DNA of 64,000 bases, from contig JBCCAR010000009.1 in NCBI GenBank assembly GCA_039814715.1, positions 1 to 64,000 on the forward strand, written 5' to 3'. Under the pieces are notes generated by a model. That model made no database searches. It saw nothing but the letters and a program-made list of their open reading frames with translations, and was not told the origin of the DNA. The stretch is from CAKZYD01 sp039814715. Lineage in GTDB: Bacteria; Pseudomonadota; Alphaproteobacteria; Sphingomonadales; CAKZYD01. Of this stretch, positions 41,792 to 50,063 are shown in pieces. The number at the start of each line of letters is the position of its first letter. Within the stretch, counting starts at the first letter, position 1. The position numbers were made by a program, and so were the translations under genes.

Positions 41792-42934
41792 TCAGCTGAC
41801 CAGTTTGGAAAGCCCTTCCCACACTTTGAGTGTCTTTAGGTCGTTCCACGTCACAAACATTGAAAAACCCACCACGGCAAATAGCCCGGCATACATCGCC
41901 ATTTCCTGTATTTTCAAGGACGGTGGTCGGCGGCGTAGCGCCTCGTAACCGTAAAATAGCAGATGTCCACCATCAAGCATCGGGATAGGAAACAAGTTCA
42001 CTAAACCCAGAGAAATGGAGATAAACGCCATAAACTGGATCAGCCCAGTTAAGCTCACGCTTGCAACTTCGCCTGACAGCTTTGCAATGCGGACGGGGCC
42101 GGAGAGCTGATCCACGGAAATGCGGCCAGAGATGATTTGCCAAAGGCCGTCCAGCATATTCTGCATTTGCCGGCCGGTTGTGAGGGTTGCGTAATACACA
42201 GATTCTATCGGGCCACGCTTAAGGGACGCAGGTTTTGAGGCGTAAAGGCCGACAAGCCCGCGTTCAAACTCATTGCCAAAGCGATCGCGTTGACGGTCTA
42301 GCTTTGGTGTTACGCTCAATTCTTGGGTTTGTCCGCTGCGCTCAATCGTAACATCAATTTTAACATTGGGGCGGACCACAACAAAGTCGCGCACCTGCTC
42401 AAAGGACTCAATCGCCCCACCGTTGAGCGCCAAGATACGGTCGCCCGGCTCAAAGCCTGCGGTGAAAGCAGGCGATGGCTCTGCTACTTCTGTCACCAAG
42501 GGCTCTGAATAAGGCTGCCCGAGGGTCATGAAAAGGCCTGCAAAAACAACGATCGCAAACAAAAAGTTCACAATCGGTCCGGCGGCAACAACAAGTGCGC
42601 GTTGGTACAAAGGCTTATTTTGAAACAAACGCCTCTTATCAGCCGCCGGCATATCTTCAGGAACGTCCGCTGGCGTGGAAGTTGCGTTTGAATCCCCCGC
42701 AAACTTCACATAGCCGCCCACAGGAAAGGGAGCGATTTTCCAACGTGTGCCATGCTTATCCGTCCAGCCTATAATCTCGCGGCCAAACCCAATTGAGAAC
42801 GCATCGACCTTTACTTTGAAAAAACGAGCGACCAGGAAATGACCCATCTCATGGACGAATACGAGCACAGTGATGACGAGCAAAAAGATTGCAATCGTAA
42901 AGCCTAAAGATGGCGAAGCGGTAGGAATATCCAT
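41792..42934 (-). CDS. rseP: Site-2 metalloprotease RseP
   Basis: A 380-residue zinc protease of the inner membrane. The zinc site HEMGH (28-32) is in VLVFVHEMGHFLVARFFKVKVDAFSIGFG; the PDZ domain contains SPAFTAGFEPGDRILALNGGAIESFEQV; the third zinc ligand is in NLFPIPMLDGGHLLFYGYE. It cleaves anti-sigma factors and signal peptide remnants within the membrane. The dxr gene ends 46 bp upstream and bamA starts 61 bp downstream. Confidence 0.96.
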   Translation of the reverse strand: MDIPTASPSLGFTIAIFLLVITVLVFVHEMGHFLVARFFKVKVDAFSIGFGREIIGWTDKHGTRWKIAPFPVGGYVKFAGDSNATSTPADVPEDMPAADKRRLFQNKPLYQRALVVAAGPIVNFLFAIVVFAGLFMTLGQPYSEPLVTEVAEPSPAFTAGFEPGDRILALNGGAIESFEQVRDFVVVRPNVKIDVTIERSGQTQELSVTPKLDRQRDRFGNEFERGLVGLYASKPASLKRGPIESVYYATLTTGRQMQNMLDGLWQIISGRISVDQLSGPVRIAKLSGEVASVSLTGLIQFMAFISISLGLVNLFPIPMLDGGHLLFYGYEALRRRPPSLKIQEMAMYAGLFAVVGFSMFVTWNDLKTLKVWEGLSKLVS

Positions 42935-42980
42935 GCGAGTCTCTTAATCCTCTAAAACAACACGCTGCGCATCAAAACAC

Positions 42981-44192
42981 TTATGCATAGCCGTCGACAA
43001 GCGTGGCTGCATAGCTTCGCGCGCTACCATCCAGAGCTTTGATTGCTGACAGACTGTCCAAAGGCCAGTCCTCGACATGCTCTAACGTCTCTTCGACAAT
43101 TGTGACGATATCGAGGAAGCCGACCCGTTTTTGCAAAAAAGCAGCCACAGCGATCTCATTCGCAGCGTTCAAAATGGCAGGAGCGCCGCCGCCTTGCGCT
43201 AATGCCGCCCGTGCCAGGGCCAAGCACCTGAACTTGTCATAGTCAGGCGCGTAGAACTCAAGCTTTCCAACTTGCGCTAAATCGAGCTTGGGAGACGGTG
43301 TTTCGACGCGGTCTGGCCAGCCAAGCGCATAGCCGATTGGCGTGCGCATGTCTGGGCTACCAAGCTGTGCAAGCGTCGAGCCATCGACATATTCGACCAT
43401 AGAATGGACCACCGATTGCGGGTGCACCAAGACATCAAGTTGCTCAATGTCGATGGGAAAGAGGTGATAGGCTTCAATCAGCTCGAGCCCCTTGTTCATC
43501 ATCGTTGCAGAATCGACAGAAATTTTCGCGCCCATATCCCAGTTTGGATGCGCCACCGCTTCAGCGGGAGAAATAGACTTAAAAGTTCCCGCATCGCGGG
43601 TTCGAAAAGGCCCTCCCGAGGCAGTCAAAATAACGCGTGTAACGCGCTCGGGACGTGCAAAGTCAAACACTTGGAAGATCGCATTATGCTCGCTATCAAC
43701 TGGCAGCAACGTTGCCCCAAATTCACTCACCCGGGCATTGAAAAAGCTGCCAGCACATACCAAAGTTTCCTTGTTTGCCAAAGCCACTGTGGCGCCCTGC
43801 TCTACTGCTTCAAGCGTGGGCTCTAGACCCGCAGCACCAACGATTGCCGACATAACCCAATCAGCAGGCTCACGTGCTGCATTGATGACGGCATTACGCC
43901 CAGCGGCAATTTCAATACCGCTGCCGGCCAACGCGTCGGACAGATCGCCGCGCAGGTTTTCATCGCCTATAACCGCTAGCTGCGGCTGCAGCGCCTTTGC
44001 TTGCTGCGCCAATAGAGAGACATTGGAATGGGCGGTGAGCGCGACAATGTCGAATTGCTCTCTTTCCCGTTCAATGAGGTCGATTGTGTTGGTGCCAACC
44101 GAACCGGTTGATCCGAGGATCGAGACCCGGCGCTGAGCGCCGCTTTGAGGAGAGTTTGCGCCATTAGCACTTTCGGTCAGCTGGCGTTTCAT
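42981..44192 (-). CDS. dxr: 1-deoxy-D-xylulose 5-phosphate reductoisomerase
   Basis: A 403-residue enzyme of the MEP isoprenoid pathway. The start ATG at 44190-44192 overlaps the cdsA stop (ATGA), preferred over an upstream frame extension to 44234. NADPH site: RRVSILGSTGSVGTNTIDLI. Metal and substrate residues: LLPVDSEHNAIFQVF, TASGGPFR, HPNWDMGAKISVDSATMMNKGLELIEAYHLF. The length is normal. Confidence 0.96.
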   Translation of the reverse strand: MKRQLTESANGANSPQSGAQRRVSILGSTGSVGTNTIDLIEREREQFDIVALTAHSNVSLLAQQAKALQPQLAVIGDENLRGDLSDALAGSGIEIAAGRNAVINAAREPADWVMSAIVGAAGLEPTLEAVEQGATVALANKETLVCAGSFFNARVSEFGATLLPVDSEHNAIFQVFDFARPERVTRVILTASGGPFRTRDAGTFKSISPAEAVAHPNWDMGAKISVDSATMMNKGLELIEAYHLFPIDIEQLDVLVHPQSVVHSMVEYVDGSTLAQLGSPDMRTPIGYALGWPDRVETPSPKLDLAQVGKLEFYAPDYDKFRCLALARAALAQGGGAPAILNAANEIAVAAFLQKRVGFLDIVTIVEETLEHVEDWPLDSLSAIKALDGSARSYAATLVDGYA

Positions 44193-45043
44193 AGTCTGCT
44201 CACCCAAATAACAACAGCAAGAATTGGCGCACAAAACAGCAATCCGTCCAACCGGTCAAGAACGCCGCCGTGTCCAGGAATGATGGTGCCGCTGTCTTTA
44301 ACGCCAAAGCGCCGTTTCAGTGCACTTTCAAACGCATCGCCCAATTGACTAACGATACTTATGACTATCGCAGCCATCGCTAGCCCGGCGTAAGAGCCCT
44401 GTAGTCCTAGAGCAGGTTTTAGCAAAACGACGCAGATCGCCGCCAAGAGCGCGCCGCCGATGGAGCCTGACCAGGTTTTCTTTGGACTGATGGAGGGGAA
44501 AATTTTCGGTCCGCCAACATTTCTGCCCACGAAGTAGCCGCCGATGTCCGTTGCCCAAACCGCCATGAACAAGAAGCTCACCAAAATGATCCCAGATGGA
44601 TTGTCTTGCACGCGCAGCCACATAAGCGCCGCAGCTGGCAAGATGACATAAACGAGGCCTAATGCAGACCATAGCCAGTGGCGCGACGGCTGCAGCCAAT
44701 GACATATTGCTGCTCCGAATACCAAAGATGCGCTGGCTATCCCTGCGTAAAGCGGACCAAATACCCAAAAAACGATCAAGCAACCACATGCTGCAGATGC
44801 TAAGATAAGACGTGAAAGCAACGGTGCGTCACCAGAATGCGTTATGGTTTGCCATTCAGCGCACATCAGCGCTGCCAGCACGGTGATAAGCGCAGCCCAT
44901 AGCATGCCGCCGATGTAGAGCGCCGTTACTGCGGCCCCTATCATCACAATTCCAGATAAAACCCTTGGAAGCAGGTCCGAAGTCTTCCTCGGAGGCTGTG
45001 TTTCCGTGTGTGGGGGGGTGGTCATTGCGCTAGCGGCCACCAT
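44189..45043 (-). CDS. cdsA: Phosphatidate cytidylyltransferase
   Basis: A multi-pass membrane enzyme (about 284 residues) that makes CDP-diacylglycerol for phospholipids. It has seven or so helices and the CDS signature KIFPSISPKKTWSGSIGGALLA, followed by QLGDAFESALKRRFGVKDSGTIIPGHGGVLDRLDGLLF. The start is uncertain: ATG at 45041-45043 overlaps uppS by 14 bp, and ATG at 45023-45025 is just past the uppS stop. It lies in the standard uppS-cdsA-dxr-rseP order. Confidence 0.94.
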   Translation of the reverse strand: MVAASAMTTPPHTETQPPRKTSDLLPRVLSGIVMIGAAVTALYIGGMLWAALITVLAALMCAEWQTITHSGDAPLLSRLILASAACGCLIVFWVFGPLYAGIASASLVFGAAICHWLQPSRHWLWSALGLVYVILPAAALMWLRVQDNPSGIILVSFLFMAVWATDIGGYFVGRNVGGPKIFPSISPKKTWSGSIGGALLAAICVVLLKPALGLQGSYAGLAMAAIVISIVSQLGDAFESALKRRFGVKDSGTIIPGHGGVLDRLDGLLFCAPILAVVIWVSRL

Positions 45044-45758
45044 AACGCCTGTCTCGGCGCTCGAATTCGTTGAGGGCCTCGCGCAGCTCGTCTTCGCCAA
45101 AATCTGGCCAGAGAACCTCTAAGAAAACAAGTTCGGCATAAGCTGCCTGCCAAAGCAGAAAGTTGGACAGGCGTTGCTCACCGCTTGTGCGAATAATCAA
45201 ATCTGGATCGGGAATGTCGGCTGTGAGCAAATTATCAGTGATGTGCTGCTGTGTAATCTCAGTTGGAGCAAGCGCACCTTTGGCCACTTGGATGGCAATT
45301 TTGCGCGTCGCTTCAACAATCTCCGAATGGGATCCGTAATTCAAGGCGATGCAGAGTGTAAGGCCAGTATTTGCCTGCGTCTGCTGCTCCGCCGACTGCA
45401 TCAATTGCAGTGTATCGGGCGCCAGGCGTTCACGTCGACCTATGAAACAAATGCGGACATTTTTGCGATCCAGCTCTGACACTTCCTTGCGCAAATACAT
45501 CTGCAGAAGGTTCATTAAGTCTGTGACTTCGTCAGCTGGACGGTTCCAATTTTCTGAGGAAAACGCATACAGCGTTAAATACTCGATCCCTGCTTCGCTC
45601 GCGGCGGTAACGCACCGCCGAACTGCCTCTGCTCCCCTTCGGTGGCCAGCCAAGCGGGGCAACCCCTTACCTTTTGCCCAGCGACCATTGCCATCCATAA
45701 TGATCGCAATGTGGCGCGGTATAGGCCTGGTCTGTATATCTGGCTGTGTTGCCATCAT
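45030..45758 (-). CDS. uppS: Isoprenyl (undecaprenyl) diphosphate synthase
   Basis: A 242-residue cis-prenyltransferase that makes the C55 lipid carrier for cell-wall synthesis. The catalytic aspartate and substrate loop are in HIAIIMDGNGRWAKGKGLPRLAGHRRGAEAVRR. LTLYAFSSENWNRP and DLIIRTSGEQRLSNFLLWQAAYAELVF are also diagnostic. It follows frr by 13 bp and overlaps the start of cdsA. Confidence 0.96.
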   Translation of the reverse strand: MMATQPDIQTRPIPRHIAIIMDGNGRWAKGKGLPRLAGHRRGAEAVRRCVTAASEAGIEYLTLYAFSSENWNRPADEVTDLMNLLQMYLRKEVSELDRKNVRICFIGRRERLAPDTLQLMQSAEQQTQANTGLTLCIALNYGSHSEIVEATRKIAIQVAKGALAPTEITQQHITDNLLTADIPDPDLIIRTSGEQRLSNFLLWQAAYAELVFLEVLWPDFGEDELREALNEFERRDRRYGGR

Positions 45759-45771
45759 GATGCGTGTCCGT

Positions 45772-46332
45772 TCAGACCTGCATAATCTCCGCTTCTTTAT
45801 TTTCTAAAGCGGCGTCAACATCCTTAATATACTGGTCCGTGAGGGATTGCACTTCGTCTTCAAGGCGTTTCATTTCATCTTTTGAAATATCGCCGTCTTT
45901 TTCCGTGCGTTTCAGCGTATCCATGCCATCGCGGCGGACATTGCGCACGGCAATCCTGGTTTGCTCTGCATATTTGCCAGCTACTTTCGTCAACTCGCGG
46001 CGGCGCTCCTCATTCAATTCGGGCAATGGAACACGAATTGTTGCACCCTCTGCAATGGGGTTAAGACCAAGCCCGGCATTGCGAATTGCCTTCTCAACGG
46101 AAGAGGCGTTGGACTTATCCCAAACGGAGACAGAGATCATGCGCGCTTCGGGAACAGAAACCGTTGCCACCTGATTAATCGGCATGGATGAGCCGTACAC
46201 ATCAACCTGAACCGGCTCTAATAAGCTCGCGGACGCGCGGCCTGTGCGAAGACCTGCAAATTCTGATCGCAGATTCTCTAAGGCGCCTTGCATCCTCCGC
46301 TCTGTGTCTTTCTTACTATATGATCCTGACAT
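45772..46332 (-). CDS. frr: Ribosome recycling factor
   Basis: A 186-residue, tRNA-shaped protein that splits post-termination ribosomes with EF-G. Motifs: RRMQGALENLRSEFAGLRTGRASASLLEPVQVDVYGSSMPINQVATVSVPEAR (family core, given in part), then LNEERRRELTKVAGKYAEQTRIAVRNVRRDGMD. It is 19 bp downstream of pyrH in the usual tsf-pyrH-frr-uppS order. Confidence 0.96.
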   Translation of the reverse strand: MSGSYSKKDTERRMQGALENLRSEFAGLRTGRASASLLEPVQVDVYGSSMPINQVATVSVPEARMISVSVWDKSNASSVEKAIRNAGLGLNPIAEGATIRVPLPELNEERRRELTKVAGKYAEQTRIAVRNVRRDGMDTLKRTEKDGDISKDEMKRLEDEVQSLTDQYIKDVDAALENKEAEIMQV

Positions 46333-46351
46333 GGCTATCTCCCCACCAAAC

Positions 46352-47074
46352 CTATTGATCCTTATGGACCAGAGTGGCTGTCCCTTCTCCGCGTAGAACT
46401 TGCTCTAAGTTCCCCGTCTGATTCATATTATACACAACAATTGGAATGCTGTTATCCCTGCAAATAGCAACGGCAGAGGCGTCTAGCACCTTCAAATCAT
46501 CATTTAAGACTTTGGTATAAGTTAGACTTTCAAAACGCTTCGCATGCTTGTTTTTTTGCGGATCATCATCGTACACGCCGTCAACTTGCGTGCCCTTAAA
46601 CAACGCATTGCAACCCATCTCTGCCGCCCTTAGGGCTGCGGCGGTGTCCGTAGTAAAGAATGGATTGCCCGTTCCCGCTGCAAAAATAACGACGCGGCCT
46701 TTTTCCATATGCCGCATGGCTCTGCGGCGAATATAGGGTTCGCAAATCGTCGACATCGGGATTGCAGACAAAACCCGCGTCGGGACCTGTTGTTTTTCCA
46801 AGGAGTTTTGAACCGCTAAGGCGTTCATCACCGTCGCCAGCATGCCCATATAATCAGCGCTCGCACGGTCAAAGCCCTGTTCCGATGCCGCTAACCCGCG
46901 GAAGATATTGCCGCCGCCGACCACAACGCAGAGCTCAAAGCCTGCTTCTTTTGCGGTCCTGATTTCGCCCCCGACGCGTTCAACCGTCTTCTGGTCAATG
47001 CCGAAGGAGCCATCCCCCATCAGCGCTTCGCCCGATAATTTAAGGAGAATACGTTTATAGCGTGTACGCTTCAT
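46352..47074 (-). CDS. pyrH: Uridylate kinase
   Basis: A 240-residue UMP kinase of the amino acid kinase family. Motifs: RILLKLSGEALMGDGSFGID, VVVGGGNIFRG, RASADYMGMLATVMNALA, FAAGTGNPFFTTDTAAALRAAEM and VDGVYDDDPQKNKHAKRF. It feeds CTP and UDP-sugar synthesis. A terminator at 47200 separates it from tsf, so it probably has its own promoter in the 47075-47199 gap, where I cannot pick one with confidence. Confidence 0.96.
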   Translation of the reverse strand: MKRTRYKRILLKLSGEALMGDGSFGIDQKTVERVGGEIRTAKEAGFELCVVVGGGNIFRGLAASEQGFDRASADYMGMLATVMNALAVQNSLEKQQVPTRVLSAIPMSTICEPYIRRRAMRHMEKGRVVIFAAGTGNPFFTTDTAAALRAAEMGCNALFKGTQVDGVYDDDPQKNKHAKRFESLTYTKVLNDDLKVLDASAVAICRDNSIPIVVYNMNQTGNLEQVLRGEGTATLVHKDQ

Positions 47075-47199
47075 TCGCTGCCCGGTTTTTATAAAACATT
47101 AGAAACACTGAAATTGGGGTGCTTCGCCCAACAGCGTGCACCCTAGCGCGCCTCATCATGCATTGCCATAGCGGAAATACTGCTCGCAAGCAGGCAAAG

Positions 47200-47228
47200 A
47201 AAAAGGCCGCAGCGCCAACGCTGCAGCC
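47200..47228 (-). terminator. Rho-independent terminator after tsf
   Basis: On the minus strand, GGCTGCAGCG-TTGG-CGCTGCGGCC forms a 10-bp stem with one mismatch, followed by TTTTTCTTT. It starts 16 bp after the tsf stop and ends the rpsB-tsf operon. Confidence 0.88.
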
Positions 47229-47243
47229 TATAATTTAAAACGA

Positions 47244-48170
47244 CTAGCTGCCGACTGCTGCGGCGACTTCAGCGGCGAAATCACTCTCGTCTTTTTCGAT
47301 GCCGTCGCCAAGCTGGTAACGCACGAAGCCAGTAATCTCGATGCTTGCACCGATCTCTTTGCCTTGCGCTTCAATCCATTGAGATACGGGGGATTTGCCA
47401 TCGATGACACAAATCTGCTCAAGGAGTACGACCTCTTTGAAGAACTTGCGCACACCGCCTTCAACCATCTTCTCAACAATGTTGTCGGGTTTGCCGGATT
47501 CTTTGGCTTTTTCAGCCAGCACGGCCCGCTCCCGGGCGACAACTTCTGGGTCCAATTCATCAGACTTGAGTGCCTGAGGAGATGCAGCAGCGACGTGCAT
47601 GGCCAGCTGTTTACCGATCGGCGCCAGTGCATCCTCCGAAGCATCGGATTTCAAGGCGACAAGGACACCAATTTTACCGAGCCCCGACGCAACCTGGTTG
47701 TGCACATATGACACCACCGCGCCGTTAGAAACGGACAAGGAGACCATCCGGCGGACAGACATGTTTTCACCGATCGTCGCAATATTGTGGGTGAGCTGCT
47801 CTGCAACCGTCCGGTTTTCGCCAGGAAATCCTGTTGCCATGACAGTGTCGATATCAGCGTCGTTGGCCAGAGCTAAATCTGCAATCGTCGACACGAAGCC
47901 TTGGAAGACATCATTGCGGGCGACAAAGTCCGTTTCTGCGTTGACTTCTGCCGCCGCGCCCGTGTTGCCAGAGGTCACGACGCCAATCAGTCCGTCAGCG
48001 GCCGTCCGGCCAGACTTTTTCTGCGCTGCGGCGAGGCCTTTGGTGCGCAGCCAATCGACCGCTGCATCAATATCACCGTCTGTTTCAGCAAGGGCTTTTT
48101 TACAATCCATCATACCTGCGCCGGACTTGTCGCGCAGTTGCTTTACCAAAGCAGCTGTTATCTGAGCCAT
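47244..48170 (-). CDS. tsf: Elongation factor Ts
   Basis: A 308-residue exchange factor that reloads EF-Tu with GTP. The ATG at 48168-48170 (MAQITAALVKQLRDKSGAGMMDCKKALAETDGDIDAAVDWLRTKG, in part) has GGAGC before it; an in-frame ATG four codons earlier is less likely. The core TDFVARN with its Asp-Phe is present in AEVNAETDFVARNDVFQGF. It is cotranscribed with rpsB across an 88-bp gap that holds a strong hairpin. Confidence 0.97.
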   Translation of the reverse strand: MAQITAALVKQLRDKSGAGMMDCKKALAETDGDIDAAVDWLRTKGLAAAQKKSGRTAADGLIGVVTSGNTGAAAEVNAETDFVARNDVFQGFVSTIADLALANDADIDTVMATGFPGENRTVAEQLTHNIATIGENMSVRRMVSLSVSNGAVVSYVHNQVASGLGKIGVLVALKSDASEDALAPIGKQLAMHVAAASPQALKSDELDPEVVARERAVLAEKAKESGKPDNIVEKMVEGGVRKFFKEVVLLEQICVIDGKSPVSQWIEAQGKEIGASIEITGFVRYQLGDGIEKDESDFAAEVAAAVGS

Positions 48171-48206
48171 TGTTTGCTCCATTCAAAAGGGTCTAATACG
48201 AGCCGT

Positions 48207-48226
48207 GCGCGCTATATCTAGCGCGC
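48207..48226 (-). other. Hairpin in the rpsB-tsf intergenic region
   Basis: A perfect 8-bp stem GCGCGCTA-TATC-TAGCGCGC with no T-run. It is too strong to be chance and is not a terminator. An mRNA processing or stability hairpin that sets the ratio of S2 to EF-Ts is plausible. Confidence 0.5.
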
Positions 48227-48258
48227 GACTGTTACGTTTATTGTGAGCTTTACCAGCT

Positions 48259-49083
48259 CTAAGCCGTCGCTTCTGGTGTAGGCGCTTCCTCAGCGGCAGG
48301 AGCCTCTTGGGCAGGAGCGGCCTCTGTGGCTTCTGCAACTACCGGCTCCGCCGCAGGGGTGTCTTGCGCCCCGAGGTCAACACCTGCGTCCGCAGCGCCC
48401 TTTTGCCCACCATCCATGATGGAATCGGCTACCAGATCGCAATACAGCTTGATTGCGCGACTTGCATCGTCATTGCCAGGCACAGGGAATGCAATACCGG
48501 CTGGATCGCAGTTTGTGTCTAAGATAGCAACCACCGGGATTTTCAGGTTGTTGGCTTCCTGGATGGCGATCTCTTCTTTATTCGTGTCGATGAGGAAGAT
48601 CACGTCAGGAATGCCGCCCATCTCGCGGATACCGCCTAAAGACGCTTCCAGCTTATCGCGCTGCCGCTGCAGCTGGAGGGCTTCTTTCTTGGTGAGGCCT
48701 TGTGCGCCGCCATCAAGAATTTCATCAAGGTCTTTGAGTTTCTTGATGGATTTGGAAATCGTGGTCCAGTTGGTCAGCATACCGCCGAGCCAGCGCGAAT
48801 TTACATAGTAGTGTCCGCAGCGTTTTGCAGCTTCCGCGATTGGCTCTTGAGCCTGACGTTTTGTTCCGACGAACAGAATACGTCCGCCCGAAGCAGCGAC
48901 GTCGCGCATGAACGATAGCGCACGCTGAAAATAAGGGACTGTTTGGCTCAGGTCGATGACATGAACTTTGTTGCGTTCGCCAAAGATGTACGGGGCCATC
49001 TTCGGATTCCAACGATGTGTTTGGTGGCCAAAATGAACGCCTGCTTCAAGCAAGCTTCGCATTGACACAGCTGGCATGGCCAT
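48259..49083 (-). CDS. rpsB: 30S ribosomal protein S2
   Basis: A 274-residue protein with the family start AVSMRSLLEAGVHFGHQTHRWNPKMAPYIFGERN, then GGRILFVGTKRQAQEPI, YYVNSRWLGGMLTNW and VAILDTNCDPAGIAFPVPGNDDASRAIKLYCDL. The C-terminal 35 residues are an Ala/Glu/Pro tail (APAQEAPAAEEAPTPEATA) found in several alphaproteobacterial S2 proteins. The ribosome binding site is AAGGAG. The leader contains a terminator hairpin that may control it. Confidence 0.97.
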   Translation of the reverse strand: MAMPAVSMRSLLEAGVHFGHQTHRWNPKMAPYIFGERNKVHVIDLSQTVPYFQRALSFMRDVAASGGRILFVGTKRQAQEPIAEAAKRCGHYYVNSRWLGGMLTNWTTISKSIKKLKDLDEILDGGAQGLTKKEALQLQRQRDKLEASLGGIREMGGIPDVIFLIDTNKEEIAIQEANNLKIPVVAILDTNCDPAGIAFPVPGNDDASRAIKLYCDLVADSIMDGGQKGAADAGVDLGAQDTPAAEPVVAEATEAAPAQEAPAAEEAPTPEATA

Positions 49084-49127
49084 TGTGTTTCTCCTTCGTT
49101 TTCCGGTTCTATCCTCCGCCGCCTTAC

Positions 49128-49157
49128 AAAAAGCCTGTCTTCAATGTGAAAACAGAC
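49128..49157 (-). terminator. Terminator hairpin within the rpsB leader (candidate attenuator)
   Basis: On the minus strand, GTCTGTTTTCA pairs with TGAAGACAGGC over 11 bp (two G-U pairs) around a 3-base loop and is followed by TTTTT. It ends only 44 bases before the rpsB ATG, leaving little room for a promoter after it. A smaller CCAC-TTCG-GTGG hairpin (49165-49176) precedes it. It is either the terminator of the NUDIX gene or an attenuator of rpsB. Confidence 0.7.
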
Positions 49158-49202
49158 ACCGGAGCCACCGAAGTGGGCAAGGCAGCGTGTGTGATGAAGG
49201 GG

Positions 49203-49231
49203 CGCATACCCTAGGTTTTACAGCGATGCAA
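49203..49231 (-). promoter_or_regulatory. rpsB: Weak candidate rpsB promoter
   Basis: On the minus strand TTGCAT and TATGCG stand 17 bases apart, upstream of the leader terminator. Each hexamer matches consensus at only three positions. I list it because a promoter is expected between the NUDIX stop and the terminator; the rest of the 160-bp gap shows none better. Confidence 0.25.
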
Positions 49232-49243
49232 GCTTAAACGATG

Positions 49244-50053
49244 CTAGGTCTTCAGCCGCTGGTAAAGACCCTCTTTGCCATAGCCGGCATTCGTGGGAAT
49301 GCGGGCCATGACACGGCCTTCCAGTTTTTCCACTTTTGGCAAGACCGGGATGACGGATTCAGCCCAGGTCATCGAGAAAGCATCTCGCACGCTTGCGTAT
49401 TTCGACAGGCGGCGCAGGTTCATCCGTGTGGGGAACATCATTTGAAAACCGCCCTCACCTTCCCGCGCTAACGCTTCACTCGGCGTGATCCAGCGGGCAT
49501 TGACCAATTCCCAGCCGTCATGACTCATGACTTGGTGCTTTGGCGCGCGGGCGAGATAAAAATAGGTATCGTAGCGCTTCACTTGGCCATAAGGCGTGAT
49601 CCAGCGGGCAAAGTAGCCGAAATCTTTGAGATCAAGATATTGGCCCGTTTCATAGAAAAACGCGTCCATATCCTTGCGATCTGTGCCGAGCCGGTCGCGC
49701 CAACGCCGGGCGAGTTTGCGGCGCACTCGCTCCGGGGGCTGGCGTTTTGTTTGGCTGGAACGGGTCAAGAGGAGCCCTGTTTCTTCAAAGACCTCCCGCG
49801 CGGCAGTCAGCGCAAGTGCGTTCACCATATGCGGCGCCCCCTTGCCGCCTCTCAGCGCTTTCGCCGGAGTTTTGCTCAAGTCGCCGCGGTCTAGCTTGCC
49901 GCCAGGGAACACCAGCATGCCGCCACCAAAGACGATGTTGCGGTTGCGCTCGACCATCAGGACTTCAAGCCCAGTTGGACCATCCCTGACGACAAGACAT
50001 GTCGCAGCCATCACCGGGCGCACCATTTTTTTGTTGTTGAGCGGATCTTTCAT
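49244..50053 (-). CDS. NUDIX hydrolase (NUDT7/NUDT19-like)
   Basis: The ATG at 50051-50053 gives 269 residues (MKDPLNNKKMVRPVMAATCLVV); the frame runs on upstream only as a shadow of dnaE. The Nudix segment GGGMLVFPGGKLDRGDL is separated by an insertion from the box proper, TAAREVFEETGLLL (84-97), as in the larger coenzyme A and acyl-CoA diphosphatases of the NUDT7/NUDT19 type. The exact substrate is not known. It lies between dnaE and rpsB, 10 bp after the dnaE stop, and is probably translated from the dnaE transcript. Confidence 0.86.
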   Translation of the reverse strand: MKDPLNNKKMVRPVMAATCLVVRDGPTGLEVLMVERNRNIVFGGGMLVFPGGKLDRGDLSKTPAKALRGGKGAPHMVNALALTAAREVFEETGLLLTRSSQTKRQPPERVRRKLARRWRDRLGTDRKDMDAFFYETGQYLDLKDFGYFARWITPYGQVKRYDTYFYLARAPKHQVMSHDGWELVNARWITPSEALAREGEGGFQMMFPTRMNLRRLSKYASVRDAFSMTWAESVIPVLPKVEKLEGRVMARIPTNAGYGKEGLYQRLKT

Positions 50054-50063
50054 GGCCCGTTGC

